This document shows positions 24,957 to 33,116 of a stretch of DNA of 64,000 bases, piece after piece. The stretch covers positions 806,001 through 870,000 of the forward strand of contig OZ251497.1 in the NCBI GenBank assembly GCA_965242735.1, given 5' to 3'. This stretch comes from G958295645 sp965242735. Its GTDB lineage: Bacteria; Gemmatimonadota; Gemmatimonadetes; Longimicrobiales; Gaopeijiaceae. Position 1 is the stretch's first letter; every line of letters begins with the position of its first letter. Made by a program: the position numbers and the translations under genes. The notes below the pieces were generated by a model. That model was not told the origin of the DNA. It was given only the letters and a program-made list of their open reading frames with translations, and searched no databases.

Positions 24957-26519
24957 TCAAGAACCCGCGGGCATCCGCAAGCGCTTGCCCTCGGCTTCGG
25001 CGTCTTCCGCATCCATGAAGGCGTGGCACTCTTCCAGTTCGCGACGCGTTTCCTCCAGTGAGCGCCATGCCACCTGGGCCGTCCACCGCCGCACGTAGTC
25101 CATCGCTTGGATGAGCGGCTCCGGGCGTCCCGTTCGCGACAGGGCTCGGAGCGCCGCGACGTAGTTGGCGCGGAAGACCGTGGGCACCAGGATGCGGTGT
25201 TCGCCGCCGGCGACCAGCTCGGCGTTCATCATGACGCGGGCCACTCGTCCGTTGCCGTCGGCGAAGGGGTGGACCTCGGTCACCAGGAACATCGCGAAGA
25301 CGGCGCGCTGGAAGGGCGTCTCCAGGCTCCGCCAATGTCCGAAGCCCTGCTCCAGCGTGCCGCGCACGAGGGCGGGGTCCACGAACGTCGTCGCGCCCGC
25401 ACGGTTGGGCATGGACTTGAACTCGCCGGGTCGGGTGTCGGCGCGCCCGCCCATGATCGTGCGGTGCCTGGACTTGAGCAGCGCTTCGAGGTGGCGAAAG
25501 CTGTCCGGCGTTCGGGCCATCTCGGCGTCGTCGGAGACCAGGCGCCAAGTGCCCGCGACGTCGTGGGCGTCTGCCGGCCGTTCCATCGGAACGTTGCCCT
25601 TGAAGACGATGCCGGCGGCTTCTTCAACGGTGAACTCGGTGCCTTCGATGAAGTTCGAGAAGTAGGCCTCGAAGAAGGCGAGCGTCTTGCGGCCCACGAG
25701 GTCGCGGGGCGGCGCGGCGACGGTTCGCGGCGGGTAGTCGCGGAGGGCGCGATGCAGCGTCTCGAAGAGGACGGTCCGGCCGGTGTCGAAGGGACGGCCT
25801 TGCCCGCGTGCCCGGGCGGCGGGGGAGGCGAGTCGGGCGGACCGGGCTCCCAAGAGCGCGCCGATCAATTCGTCCAGCGCCGCCGCTTCGTCGTGCATGT
25901 CCAAGGACGCCGCCGCGATCCGTGCTTCGTCGCGCAGCCGATTGGCGGCGGCTTCGCCCGACAACGAAATGACGGCGTCCAGGCATTCTTCGATCGCGGT
26001 TCTGGACAGGGTTCGCGCCATGCGCCCGCCCCGTGCCCGGCTGGGCCGCATGTTCTCCAAGAACGCACGCGCCCGCGAGCTCAGGTGAAGGCCGGTCATG
26101 AACGGCTGATCCAGCTCGATGGGCCCGGCACCCCGGCGGGGGCGGAGGACGACGCCGGGCAGCTCGATCTCGCGCCCCCGAGCGGCGACGAAGCAGACCG
26201 AGCCGTCCGGGGCGGGACCGATCTCGAACGCCGTTCGGTCGGCAACGACGGCGCCGGGGAAGTATCCCGCGACGATGTCCCAGAGGTTGCGTCGCACCAC
26301 GACTTCGGCCGGGTCGACCAAGTTCTTGGTGTAGAGGCGGGAGCCGATCTTTCGCAGCTTGCCGGCCCTCACAGCGCGCGAGACGGCACGGCTGATCGCC
26401 GTCGTGGACACGAACGCTTCGGGCGCAACGGCCAGCGCGGCGGCAGCGCTCGTCGGCGTCGGGGAGGCCAGTCCTCGATCCGTGGCCATGGGCGACCCGT
26501 CGGCGGGAATTTTCGTCAT
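24957..26519 (-). CDS. Fic-family AMPylase-type protein fused to an AbiEi-like N-terminal domain
   Basis: 520 residues. Residues ~25-110 (VSRAVRAGKLRKIGSRLYTK, NLWDIVAGYFPGAVVADRTA) resemble the winged-helix antitoxin domain of AbiEi, which binds DNA and represses its own operon. The C-terminal half is a Fic domain with the catalytic motif HPFADGNGR intact. An inhibitory-helix motif SNFIEG, matching (S/T)xxxE(G/N), lies before the Fic core, as in class II Fic proteins. Fic enzymes usually transfer AMP to target hydroxyls. A large palindrome just upstream of ATG 26519 is a plausible autoregulatory site. It lies beside the HEPN/ParA cassette in convergent orientation. Confidence 0.85.
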   Translation of the reverse strand: MTKIPADGSPMATDRGLASPTPTSAAAALAVAPEAFVSTTAISRAVSRAVRAGKLRKIGSRLYTKNLVDPAEVVVRRNLWDIVAGYFPGAVVADRTAFEIGPAPDGSVCFVAARGREIELPGVVLRPRRGAGPIELDQPFMTGLHLSSRARAFLENMRPSRARGGRMARTLSRTAIEECLDAVISLSGEAAANRLRDEARIAAASLDMHDEAAALDELIGALLGARSARLASPAARARGQGRPFDTGRTVLFETLHRALRDYPPRTVAAPPRDLVGRKTLAFFEAYFSNFIEGTEFTVEEAAGIVFKGNVPMERPADAHDVAGTWRLVSDDAEMARTPDSFRHLEALLKSRHRTIMGGRADTRPGEFKSMPNRAGATTFVDPALVRGTLEQGFGHWRSLETPFQRAVFAMFLVTEVHPFADGNGRVARVMMNAELVAGGEHRILVPTVFRANYVAALRALSRTGRPEPLIQAMDYVRRWTAQVAWRSLEETRRELEECHAFMDAEDAEAEGKRLRMPAGS

Positions 26520-26531
26520 CCGGCTGCCGTT

Positions 26532-26569
26532 CGGTGTTGCTTGAGGGGAATAATCTCAAGATAACACCG
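26532..26569. promoter_or_regulatory. Large imperfect palindrome upstream of the AbiEi-Fic gene
   Basis: The left arm CGGTGTTGCTTGAG (26532-26545) pairs with the right arm CTCAAGATAACACCG (26555-26569): the CGGTGTT/AACACCG and CTTGAG/CTCAAG blocks are exact, separated by a one- or two-base bulge and a 9-base AT-rich centre. It begins 12 bp upstream of the start codon, where an operator for the encoded winged-helix domain would be expected. Confidence 0.7.
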
Positions 26570-26623
26570 TCTCGGAGAGAAAAAACGGAGCTTAGCGCGC
26601 GTGGGCGCTCAGTGCCCGTCGCT

Positions 26624-27670
26624 TCAGCCTTCCACGAACTCCACCTCGGCGAGCACGACTACTTGGAGCCCGAATCCATCGGTACCGTAGAGCAGGATCC
26701 GGTCGCCGTCGAAGTAGGCCCCTGCCCAGGCTTTCTTCCCCTCGTGGCCTTCGGCGAAGACGACGGGCATCGCTTCGGCGGTGCCCGGTGTCAGCACGTA
26801 GCCAGTGGTTTCCCCCATGGAAACGCTCACGAACAGGTGGCCGTCGGGCAACGGCTGAAGGCTCGTCGCTGTCTCGCTCGGCAAGACTACCGACGGTCCG
26901 CCGAAGTCCTCGACGGTCTGGGCTGTCCGTCTCAGCCTGTCCGACCGCGCGGGCTCAGGCATGAGGTTCACGTGGAGCAACGTGCCGTCCGGCGCATAGG
27001 TGACCAGCGCGAGACGGGTGTTGTCGAAGACATGGAGCAGGCCTTCGGGACCGACGGCGACAAGATGACGTTTCCAGAAGGCGAAGTTGCCGTCACGAGC
27101 GTCAAATCGGAACGCGGCCGGGATTGGCGCGATCGGGACTTGCCTGCCTCCGTCGAATCGTGACAGGTAGTGGTCGGGCGATCCGTTGTCGACGACGAGC
27201 AGTCCGAGTTCTGAGTGCCAAGCCACGTCGTTTGGATTGGCGCCTAGGACCGTGCGTTCCAAGAAAGCGCCTCCCGGGCCGACGTAGGATGCGTCGTTCT
27301 TGCCGATGTCCAGGACCACGATCCGGTCGTTGGCTGGGGCGAGCTTCCAAATGAACTGATACTCGCCGGGCCCGTCGCCTTCCCTTCCCGACGTCCCGAG
27401 GAAGTTCAGGTCGTGGTCGAACAGAGCCAAGCGGTCGTTTCTCGCGTCGGCGAGGAGATAGCCTTCCCTGGTACCGACCGCATGCCCGACTCCGAAGAGC
27501 TTAACATCGCCGTCGGCGGGCACTCGCTTGACGACGGCCCCGATTTCGTAGCCGGAACGGCTCTCGGCGAAATAGCCGGGTTCGGCGTCGGAGACGCGAG
27601 CGCCGGCGTCGGAACGGCACGCGATGGCCGTCAGGAGAAACGCCGGGAGCATTCGAAGCTTTATCAGCAT
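26624..27670 (-). CDS. Beta-propeller lipoprotein (6-bladed propeller type)
   Basis: 348 residues from ATG 27670. The N-terminus MLIKLRMLPAFLLTAIAC is a lipoprotein signal with Cys at residue 18. The body has repeating beta-strand units with Asp/Gly turns (LLADARNDRLALFDHDLNF; IVVLDIGKNDASYV; FDARDGNFAFWKR), typical of 6-bladed propellers of the NHL/BF3164-like group. Its function is unknown; such proteins often bind ligands or partners at the outer membrane. It is the last gene of the long minus-strand run, 30 bp after tsaD. A related propeller remnant occurs at 36947-37729. Confidence 0.8.
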   Translation of the reverse strand: MLIKLRMLPAFLLTAIACRSDAGARVSDAEPGYFAESRSGYEIGAVVKRVPADGDVKLFGVGHAVGTREGYLLADARNDRLALFDHDLNFLGTSGREGDGPGEYQFIWKLAPANDRIVVLDIGKNDASYVGPGGAFLERTVLGANPNDVAWHSELGLLVVDNGSPDHYLSRFDGGRQVPIAPIPAAFRFDARDGNFAFWKRHLVAVGPEGLLHVFDNTRLALVTYAPDGTLLHVNLMPEPARSDRLRRTAQTVEDFGGPSVVLPSETATSLQPLPDGHLFVSVSMGETTGYVLTPGTAEAMPVVFAEGHEGKKAWAGAYFDGDRILLYGTDGFGLQVVVLAEVEFVEG

Positions 27671-27699
27671 GGTTTCCGAAGCACCTTTCCGCGTGCCCG

Positions 27700-28767
27700 T
27701 CAAACGGGCTCTTCGGCCTCCGTCGGCCGCCAAGGCGCCAGGCCCGGCATCGGGGCGGAGGCGTCCGCCTGCGACAGGCCGCCGAACGAGCCGTGCTGCA
27801 TGCGGAACTGGGCGGCGCGGGCGATCATGGCGCCGTTGTCGAGCGAGACTCGGGGCGAGCCGGCGAAGACGCGCCCGCCGGGGCCGATGCCGCCTTGGAC
27901 GCGCTGGCGGAGGACCGAATTGGCCGAGACGCCTCCGCCGAGGAGCACGCGCTTGCAGTCCGTCGCGCGGGCGGCGCGCAACGTCTTGGCGGCCAGCACG
28001 TCCACGGCTGCCTCTTGGAACGAGGCCGCGACGTGAGGGATCTCTGCCTCCAGCGAGCCCGCTTGGTCCAGTTCGGCGACTAGGCGCGCGACGGCCGTCT
28101 TCAATCCCGAAAACGAGAATTCGAAGTCGCCGGGGCGGGCCGGGTCCGGGCCGGTTCGCAGGAGGGGGCGGGGGAGCGCGTGGCGGGCCGGGTCGCCGTC
28201 CTCGGCGGCGGCTTGGACGGCGGGGCCGCCGGGGTAGGGGAGTCCGAGCAGCTTGGCCACCTTGTCGAAGGCTTCGCCGGCCGCGTCGTCGCGGGTGCGT
28301 CCCAAGAGGAAGTACTTGCCCCATTCGGGTGCCCAGAGGAGCATCGTGTGGCCGCCGGAGACGACCAGGGCGGTGAAGGGAGGCTCGGCTTCGGGGTCTT
28401 CGAGCACGGGACCGAAGAGGTGGCCTTCCATGTGGTGCACGGGCACGAACGGGACCCCCAGCGCGAAGGCGGTCGCGCGGGCCCAGGAAACGCCCACCAG
28501 GAGCGCGCCGATGAGGCCGGGAGCCACGGCGGCGGCCACGGCCGCGAGGTCGGATCGGACGACGCCGGCGTCGGCGAGGGCTTGGGCCGCGACGGGCTCG
28601 ATGCGCCGCAGGTGGTCGCGGGCCGCCAGTTCGGGCACGACCCCGCCGTAGAGGCGATGCACGTCCTGCGAGTGCACGACAAGGCTCAGAATGCGGCCGT
28701 GCTCGTCCAAGACGGCCGCCGAGGTCTCGTCGCAGGTGGTCTCGATGCCGAGAACGGGGGCGATCAC
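27700..28767 (-). CDS. tsaD: tRNA N6-adenosine threonylcarbamoyltransferase TsaD
   Basis: 355 residues. N-terminal VLGIETTCDETSAAVLD, the metal-binding HHMEGHL, SGGHT and LLGGGVSANSVLR are all intact. TsaD transfers the threonylcarbamoyl group to A37 of ANN-decoding tRNAs (t6A), working with TsaB, TsaC and TsaE, which are not in this window. It lies at the end of the rsmB-PASTA-tlpA-ybbR run, 155 bp after ybbR. Confidence 0.97.
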   Translation of the reverse strand: MIAPVLGIETTCDETSAAVLDEHGRILSLVVHSQDVHRLYGGVVPELAARDHLRRIEPVAAQALADAGVVRSDLAAVAAAVAPGLIGALLVGVSWARATAFALGVPFVPVHHMEGHLFGPVLEDPEAEPPFTALVVSGGHTMLLWAPEWGKYFLLGRTRDDAAGEAFDKVAKLLGLPYPGGPAVQAAAEDGDPARHALPRPLLRTGPDPARPGDFEFSFSGLKTAVARLVAELDQAGSLEAEIPHVAASFQEAAVDVLAAKTLRAARATDCKRVLLGGGVSANSVLRQRVQGGIGPGGRVFAGSPRVSLDNGAMIARAAQFRMQHGSFGGLSQADASAPMPGLAPWRPTEAEEPV

Positions 28768-28922
28768 TTATCCACGGGTTGCCATACCAAGCCAGTGGGG
28801 CGTCGCAGTTGGCAAGCGGGGCGCAACCCGCACTCCCGCGGAGCGCGCGGGGACGGCCGCGGACTGTGCATATGGCGCAGTCTGGTCGGCACGACCGTCG
28901 GAAGCGCGCGTGCCGGTTGCCG

Positions 28923-29876
28923 TCACCCCGAACCTGCCTCGCGCACCGTGACCGAGTCCGCCGCGACTTCGGCGTCCACCCACCGGGGCAGGCCGCTGAC
29001 CTCCACGGGGAGCCGCACGGGACCTTGTTGGGCCCGTGCCCGCAGCAACGCCGGATCGAGGGCGACGCGCACGCGCAGCGAGGCGGGGTCCACTGCGGCC
29101 AGCAAGTCCGCCGTCCCGTGCAAGGTCACGGCCACGGCGCTGGGCTCGGCCGCCATTCCCGAGTCCGGCAGCTCGACGTCCAGGAGCCCCAGGTCGCGAT
29201 TCTCCCTCGGGCCCGCCGGGACCGTCACGGTGGCCGAGTCGGGCACGACCGCGACGCCCGGCAGGTCTGCCACGTCCAGGGCGACGAGGAACGGCGCGCC
29301 GCTGCTTGCCGCGGCGAGGTCGAAGGCTTCGGTGAAGACGGCCTGCAACGTGTCCAGCACGGACGCGGCGCCGCGCGCGCGAACCAAGACGGGGCTGACG
29401 CTCGGGTCGGCCGACAGGGCGCGGCCGGCCGCCGGGGCTCCGAAGTAGCGCGCCGAGACGGGGATCCACTCGGAGACGTTGCGCTCGAAGCGAAGGCGCA
29501 CGGTGCTGGGCACGATGTCGGCCACGGCGATTCGCGTCAGGTCGATGTTGCGCACCCAGTCGGGGTTCAGCTCGGGCAGCCAGTCCTCTCCCTGCACGGA
29601 GTTGGCGGGCACGAGGACGACGGGGCGCGCCATGCCGGCGCGAAGGAGGTCCGCGTGCGATCCGGTCACGGTCAGGCGGACGGAGGCCGGCGAGGGAGGG
29701 CCGGCGAGGACCCAGTCGGCGTCCATGCCCTCGGCGAGCTGGACGGCCACGCCGTGGATGTCCAGGCTGACGGGCTCGTCGTCGCGCAGGCGCATCGTCG
29801 TCCACAGGAGCAAGGCCATCGCCAGGGCGGCCGCCTTGAGGCGCCAGTTGCGCACAAGCACGCGGGGGAAGGACAT
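28923..29876 (-). CDS. YbbR-domain membrane-anchored protein
   Basis: 317 residues. A single N-terminal membrane span (RLKAAALAMALLLWTTM) is followed by repeated YbbR-like beta domains of ~80 residues (segments such as VRLTVTGSHADLLRAG, VRLRFERNVSEWIPV and VAVTLHGTADLLAAVD). YbbR proteins are extracytoplasmic and usually sit next to disA and glmM; here disA is not adjacent. It follows the thioredoxin-like gene by 3 bp, so cotranscription is likely. Its molecular role is not established. Confidence 0.88.
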   Translation of the reverse strand: MSFPRVLVRNWRLKAAALAMALLLWTTMRLRDDEPVSLDIHGVAVQLAEGMDADWVLAGPPSPASVRLTVTGSHADLLRAGMARPVVLVPANSVQGEDWLPELNPDWVRNIDLTRIAVADIVPSTVRLRFERNVSEWIPVSARYFGAPAAGRALSADPSVSPVLVRARGAASVLDTLQAVFTEAFDLAAASSGAPFLVALDVADLPGVAVVPDSATVTVPAGPRENRDLGLLDVELPDSGMAAEPSAVAVTLHGTADLLAAVDPASLRVRVALDPALLRARAQQGPVRLPVEVSGLPRWVDAEVAADSVTVREAGSG

Positions 29877-29879
29877 CGG

Positions 29880-30563
29880 CTATCCGTCCCCGGCGCGGCG
29901 GGCGGCCGTCAGTTGGACGGCGGCGCTTCGAGCGGCGAGGCGCGCTGTGTGGGACCGGGCGGGAATCTCTTCGTGGACGGCGGAGGGTCCGGCGGGCCCG
30001 CGCGCTTCCGCCAGGCGCCGCACCAAGCCCACGTTGGCTTCCGAGTCCCAGACGGCGGAGCCGGCCATCTTCTTGTAGACGATCCCGTCCGGACCGATCA
30101 GGAAGGACTCCGGGACGCCCGACGTCCGGTAGATGCGCTCGACGGCGCCCTCGGGGTCGAGCAGGATCGGAAACGTGAGGCCGAGTTCGCGGGCGAAAGC
30201 GACCGGATCGCTGCCGGGATTGCCCAGGGCGTCCATCTCGCCGGGCGGGGCGTCGATGCTCACCGCCGCGATCTCGAACTGGTCTCGGGGGAACATGTCG
30301 TAGAGACGCTGCATGGAGGGCATTTCCTCGCGGCAGGGGGCGCACCACGTCGCCCAGACGTTGAGGAGGACGACCTTTCCGGCGTAGTCGGCCAGAGCGA
30401 CCCGGGCGCCTTGCGGGTCCAGCGCCTCGAAGCTGGGGGCGCGGTCGCCGGCCAGCACGGGGCGAGTCCGAACTCGTTGCGCCCAGGCGGTCACGACGAC
30501 CGCGACGACGGCCACGAGGGCCGCGGCGTAGGTCCAGGTCGCGCTCCGGGACCGGCTGGTCAT
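29880..30563 (-). CDS. TlpA/ResA-like membrane-anchored thioredoxin
   Basis: 227 residues. One N-terminal membrane anchor (YAAALVAVVAVVVTAWA), then a thioredoxin fold with NVWATWCAPCREEMP: the WCAPC active site is intact. FPILLDPEGAVERIYRTSGVPESFLI carries the cis-Pro loop. Such proteins reduce disulfides in the periplasm, for example in cytochrome c maturation. Its start overlaps the stop of the PASTA gene (ATGA). The C-terminal ~35 residues are an Ala/Arg-rich tail not typical of the family. Confidence 0.93.
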   Translation of the reverse strand: MTSRSRSATWTYAAALVAVVAVVVTAWAQRVRTRPVLAGDRAPSFEALDPQGARVALADYAGKVVLLNVWATWCAPCREEMPSMQRLYDMFPRDQFEIAAVSIDAPPGEMDALGNPGSDPVAFARELGLTFPILLDPEGAVERIYRTSGVPESFLIGPDGIVYKKMAGSAVWDSEANVGLVRRLAEARGPAGPSAVHEEIPARSHTARLAARSAAVQLTAARRAGDG

Positions 30564-31417
30564 CGCCGCAGGCGGCTGCGGGGAGCTTCGCCCACGACGA
30601 GACTTGCGGCCTGGCCGTGCATGACGGACTCGCCGGGCGCGGGAGCCTGGCCGAACACGGCGCCTTGGTTGAGCAGGCTGTACCGCCGGTCCACCTCCGA
30701 GGCGACGAGGCCCAAGGAATCGAGCGTGGCGAGCGCCTGCGATTCTTCCATGCCGGTCAGGTCGGGCATCGCAAACGTCGGCGGACCGCTACTGACGCTG
30801 ACGCGAATCGGACTGGGCACGGAGACGGAATCGCCGGGCGGCGGATCCATGGCGAGCACGCGGCCTGCCGGATCGAAGGACTCGACGGTGTCGGCTGCCA
30901 CATCCAAGCCCGCCGCGGCGAGCACGGCGACCGCGCGGTCCCCGGACAGCCGCGTCACGTCGGGCACCAAGCGCACCAAGGGGCCGGTCGAGACGGCCAG
31001 GCGAACTTCGGCGCCCCGCGACGCGGTGGGACCGGGCAAGGGACTCTGTCCGATGACGGTGCCGCGGGGCGCGCGCGGGTGGTGGATCGAATCGAGGCCG
31101 CCCGCCGACAGGCCGACGGAGTCCAGCACGTGCAGGGCCGCCGCGTTCGTCATTCCGCGCAAATCGGGAACTTCGCGCACGAAGACGGGCGATTCCTGCG
31201 GGGGGAAGAAAAAGAAGACGGTCGTCTGGTAGCCGACCAAGACGCCTGCGAGCGCGATGCCCAGCGCGAGACCTGCCCGGCGCCCGGCGCCGCCCAAGGA
31301 GGTCCGTCGTCGTCGTCGCCGCCGCTCTCGGCTGCCTGCCTGCTTCTGGCTGCTCGCCTTCTTCTGCTTGCGCGGCGCGTGGGCGCGGCGGCGCCGGATG
31401 GAGCTTCCCAGGTTCAC
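30560..31417 (-). CDS. PASTA-domain membrane protein
   Basis: 285 residues from GTG 31417. A very basic N-terminus (RERRRRRRRTSLGG) precedes one membrane span (GLALGIALAGVLVGYQTTVFFFF). Three PASTA-like repeats follow, each opening with VPDLRGMTNAAALHVLDSVG-like, VPDVTRLSGDRAVAVLAAAG-like or MPDLTGMEESQALATLDSLG-like sequence. PASTA domains bind muropeptides or beta-lactam-like ligands; here there is no kinase or transpeptidase domain, so it is a stand-alone PASTA protein, as often found between rsmB and rpe in other bacteria. The GTG overlaps the stop of a 24-codon mini-ORF. Confidence 0.9.
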   Translation of the reverse strand: MNLGSSIRRRRAHAPRKQKKASSQKQAGSRERRRRRRRTSLGGAGRRAGLALGIALAGVLVGYQTTVFFFFPPQESPVFVREVPDLRGMTNAAALHVLDSVGLSAGGLDSIHHPRAPRGTVIGQSPLPGPTASRGAEVRLAVSTGPLVRLVPDVTRLSGDRAVAVLAAAGLDVAADTVESFDPAGRVLAMDPPPGDSVSVPSPIRVSVSSGPPTFAMPDLTGMEESQALATLDSLGLVASEVDRRYSLLNQGAVFGQAPAPGESVMHGQAASLVVGEAPRSRLRR

Positions 31418-31488
31418 GGGGCCGTCGCCTTGGCCATGCCGGGCGAGGGGCGGCCGGGCCTGCGCGGCTTCGGGTTGCCGAGGTTCAT
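31414..31488 (-). CDS. 24-residue mini-ORF linking rsmB to the PASTA gene
   Basis: ATG at 31488-31486 overlaps the rsmB stop (ATGA), and its TGA at 31416-31414 overlaps the PASTA gene's GTG (GTGA). The peptide starts MNLGNPKPRRPG and ends MAKATAP. Its opening resembles that of the PASTA protein (MNLGSS), and TGAACCTSGG is shared at both starts, so it may be a duplicated start site. It could act only as a coupling relay. Confidence 0.4.
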   Translation of the reverse strand: MNLGNPKPRRPGRPSPGMAKATAP

Positions 31489-33116
31489 CGGTGCGGTTCC
31501 CGGCGCATGCGCGCGGCGAAGGCCCCGTCGTGCCCCTCCGGTCCTCCGGCAGGCAGGACGGCCAGGCATCCCCTGTCGTCCAAGAGGCCCTCGGGGGCCG
31601 GCCCGGGCTCCATGCGAAAATCTGGGTTGCGCGACAGGAAATCGCTCACTTGGCTCCCGTTCTCTTCCGGTTCGATCGAACATGTAGCGTAAACCAGCAA
31701 GCCGCCGGGGGGAACCACCGCCGCCGCGCTCCGGAGCAATTCGCGTTGCAGTTCGGCCAGCGCGCGCAACCGATCCTCCGACAACCGCCAGCGCGCGTCC
31801 GGGCGGCGCCGGATCACGCCCGTCGCGCTGCAAGGCGCGTCCAAGAGCGCCATGTCGGCCGTCCGAACCGGCGGTCGCCGGGCGTCGGCCGCGACCGGCC
31901 AGACCTTGGGCGCCCCGCCCGTGCGCCGCAATCGATCGAGCGCGTCCGCCACTCGCGCCAGCCGCGCCGGCGAGGCGTCCGCGGCGACGACGCCTGCCGC
32001 GCCGAGCGCCAACGCCTTGCCGCCCGGCGCCGCGCACAGGTCGATCACGAGCGAGCCGGGCGCCGGGGCCGCGTAGTCCGCGACTCGGGATGCGGTCGGG
32101 TCCTGAACGACTGCTCGCACGGTCCGAAGCGCGGCCCGCGGATCGGTGCCGCGATCGAGACGAATGGTGGCGCCGGGGCCGATCGTGGCCGCGAGCCCGG
32201 CGTCCGCAAGCCGCCGCTGCGCCTGGGCGGCCAGCCCCGCCCGGTCCAACGGCTTCGTCGTCGTGGTAGGACGCGTGCCGACGCCCTTCGCGGGCAAGCC
32301 TGGAGCGTTCCTCGCAACGCCTTCGTGCTCAGGCGCCGGCGCCCGGCGCGCGCCGACTCCCGGTTCCGGCAGGGCCGTGGAATGCCGCGCCATGCCTGCG
32401 TGCCCGCGCGCCGGCTCCCGGCGCATGCCGTCGTCCGGTTCCGGCAAGGGGCGCAGATGCGTCGCCGGCTCCTCGTTGTTGGCCAAGACGACGCGGTGCG
32501 CCTCGCGGGGACCCAGGTCGCGCAGCCACCGGCGCACCAGCCACCGCGGGTGCGAGCCCCAGGTGGCCAGGAAGCTCTCCAGGTCTTCGTCGGCGCGGGG
32601 AAACGCCGGGGGCGTCGCGGCCAGCTTGCGCAGCGCCGCGTTGACCAGCCCGGCGGCCGCGCGGCTTCGCCGGTCCCGCTTGGCGGCCCGGACCGACTCG
32701 GAGACGGCCGCGTAGGCAGGCACGGTCTTCATTTCCAGCAGCTGATACGCGCCCATCCGGAGCGCCAGCCGCACGGGCGGGTCCAGGGCGGCGGGGTCGC
32801 GTCCGGAGACCTCCTGCAACACGTAGTCGAGCCGGCCGCGCAAGCGGATCACGCCGTAGACCAGCGATCGCACCCAGGCGCGGTGGGCGGAGTCGTTCGC
32901 GCCCGCCGCTTCCCATGCCACGTCGAGTCGGCGCCCCGCCTCCACCGAGGCGAGGATCGACGCGGCGAGCGAGCGTCCGCTCGTGCCGCGCCCGCTGCTT
33001 CTCTCGCGTCCGCCGCCTTGGCGCCCGCCGCTGCCCTGGCCGCCCGAAGGTCCGGCCGCCGGCCTCTTCGGCTCGGTCGCGCCGCCGCGGTTCCGCCCGC
33101 CGACGGCCGGCCTCAC
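31485..33116 (-). CDS. rsmB: 16S rRNA m5C967 methyltransferase RsmB
   Basis: 543 residues from GTG 33116, which overlaps the thiG stop (GTGA); longer starts would overlap thiG heavily. The N-terminal NusB-like RNA-binding domain (residues ~60-200: SLVYGVIRLRGRLDYVLQE, VNAALRKLA) is followed by a Pro/Arg-rich repeat insert, then the SAM methyltransferase domain: VIDLCAAPGGKALALG, DAPCSATGVIRRRPD and YATCSIEPEENG carry the catalytic and releasing cysteines. RsmB methylates C967 of 16S rRNA. The insert of two 25-residue repeats is atypical. Confidence 0.95.
   Translation of the reverse strand: MRPAVGGRNRGGATEPKRPAAGPSGGQGSGGRQGGGRERSSGRGTSGRSLAASILASVEAGRRLDVAWEAAGANDSAHRAWVRSLVYGVIRLRGRLDYVLQEVSGRDPAALDPPVRLALRMGAYQLLEMKTVPAYAAVSESVRAAKRDRRSRAAAGLVNAALRKLAATPPAFPRADEDLESFLATWGSHPRWLVRRWLRDLGPREAHRVVLANNEEPATHLRPLPEPDDGMRREPARGHAGMARHSTALPEPGVGARRAPAPEHEGVARNAPGLPAKGVGTRPTTTTKPLDRAGLAAQAQRRLADAGLAATIGPGATIRLDRGTDPRAALRTVRAVVQDPTASRVADYAAPAPGSLVIDLCAAPGGKALALGAAGVVAADASPARLARVADALDRLRRTGGAPKVWPVAADARRPPVRTADMALLDAPCSATGVIRRRPDARWRLSEDRLRALAELQRELLRSAAAVVPPGGLLVYATCSIEPEENGSQVSDFLSRNPDFRMEPGPAPEGLLDDRGCLAVLPAGGPEGHDGAFAARMRREPHR
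32298..32447 (-). repeat. 75-bp tandem repeat (two copies plus a partial) inside rsmB
   Basis: Reading on the minus strand, 25-codon units start at 32447 (LPEPDDGMRREPA) and 32372 (LPEPGVGARRAPA); a third, decayed unit starts at 32297 (LPAKGVGTRP). The DNA word CCGGTTCCGGCA recurs 75 bp apart. The insert lies between the NusB-like and methyltransferase domains and keeps the frame. Confidence 0.85.
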
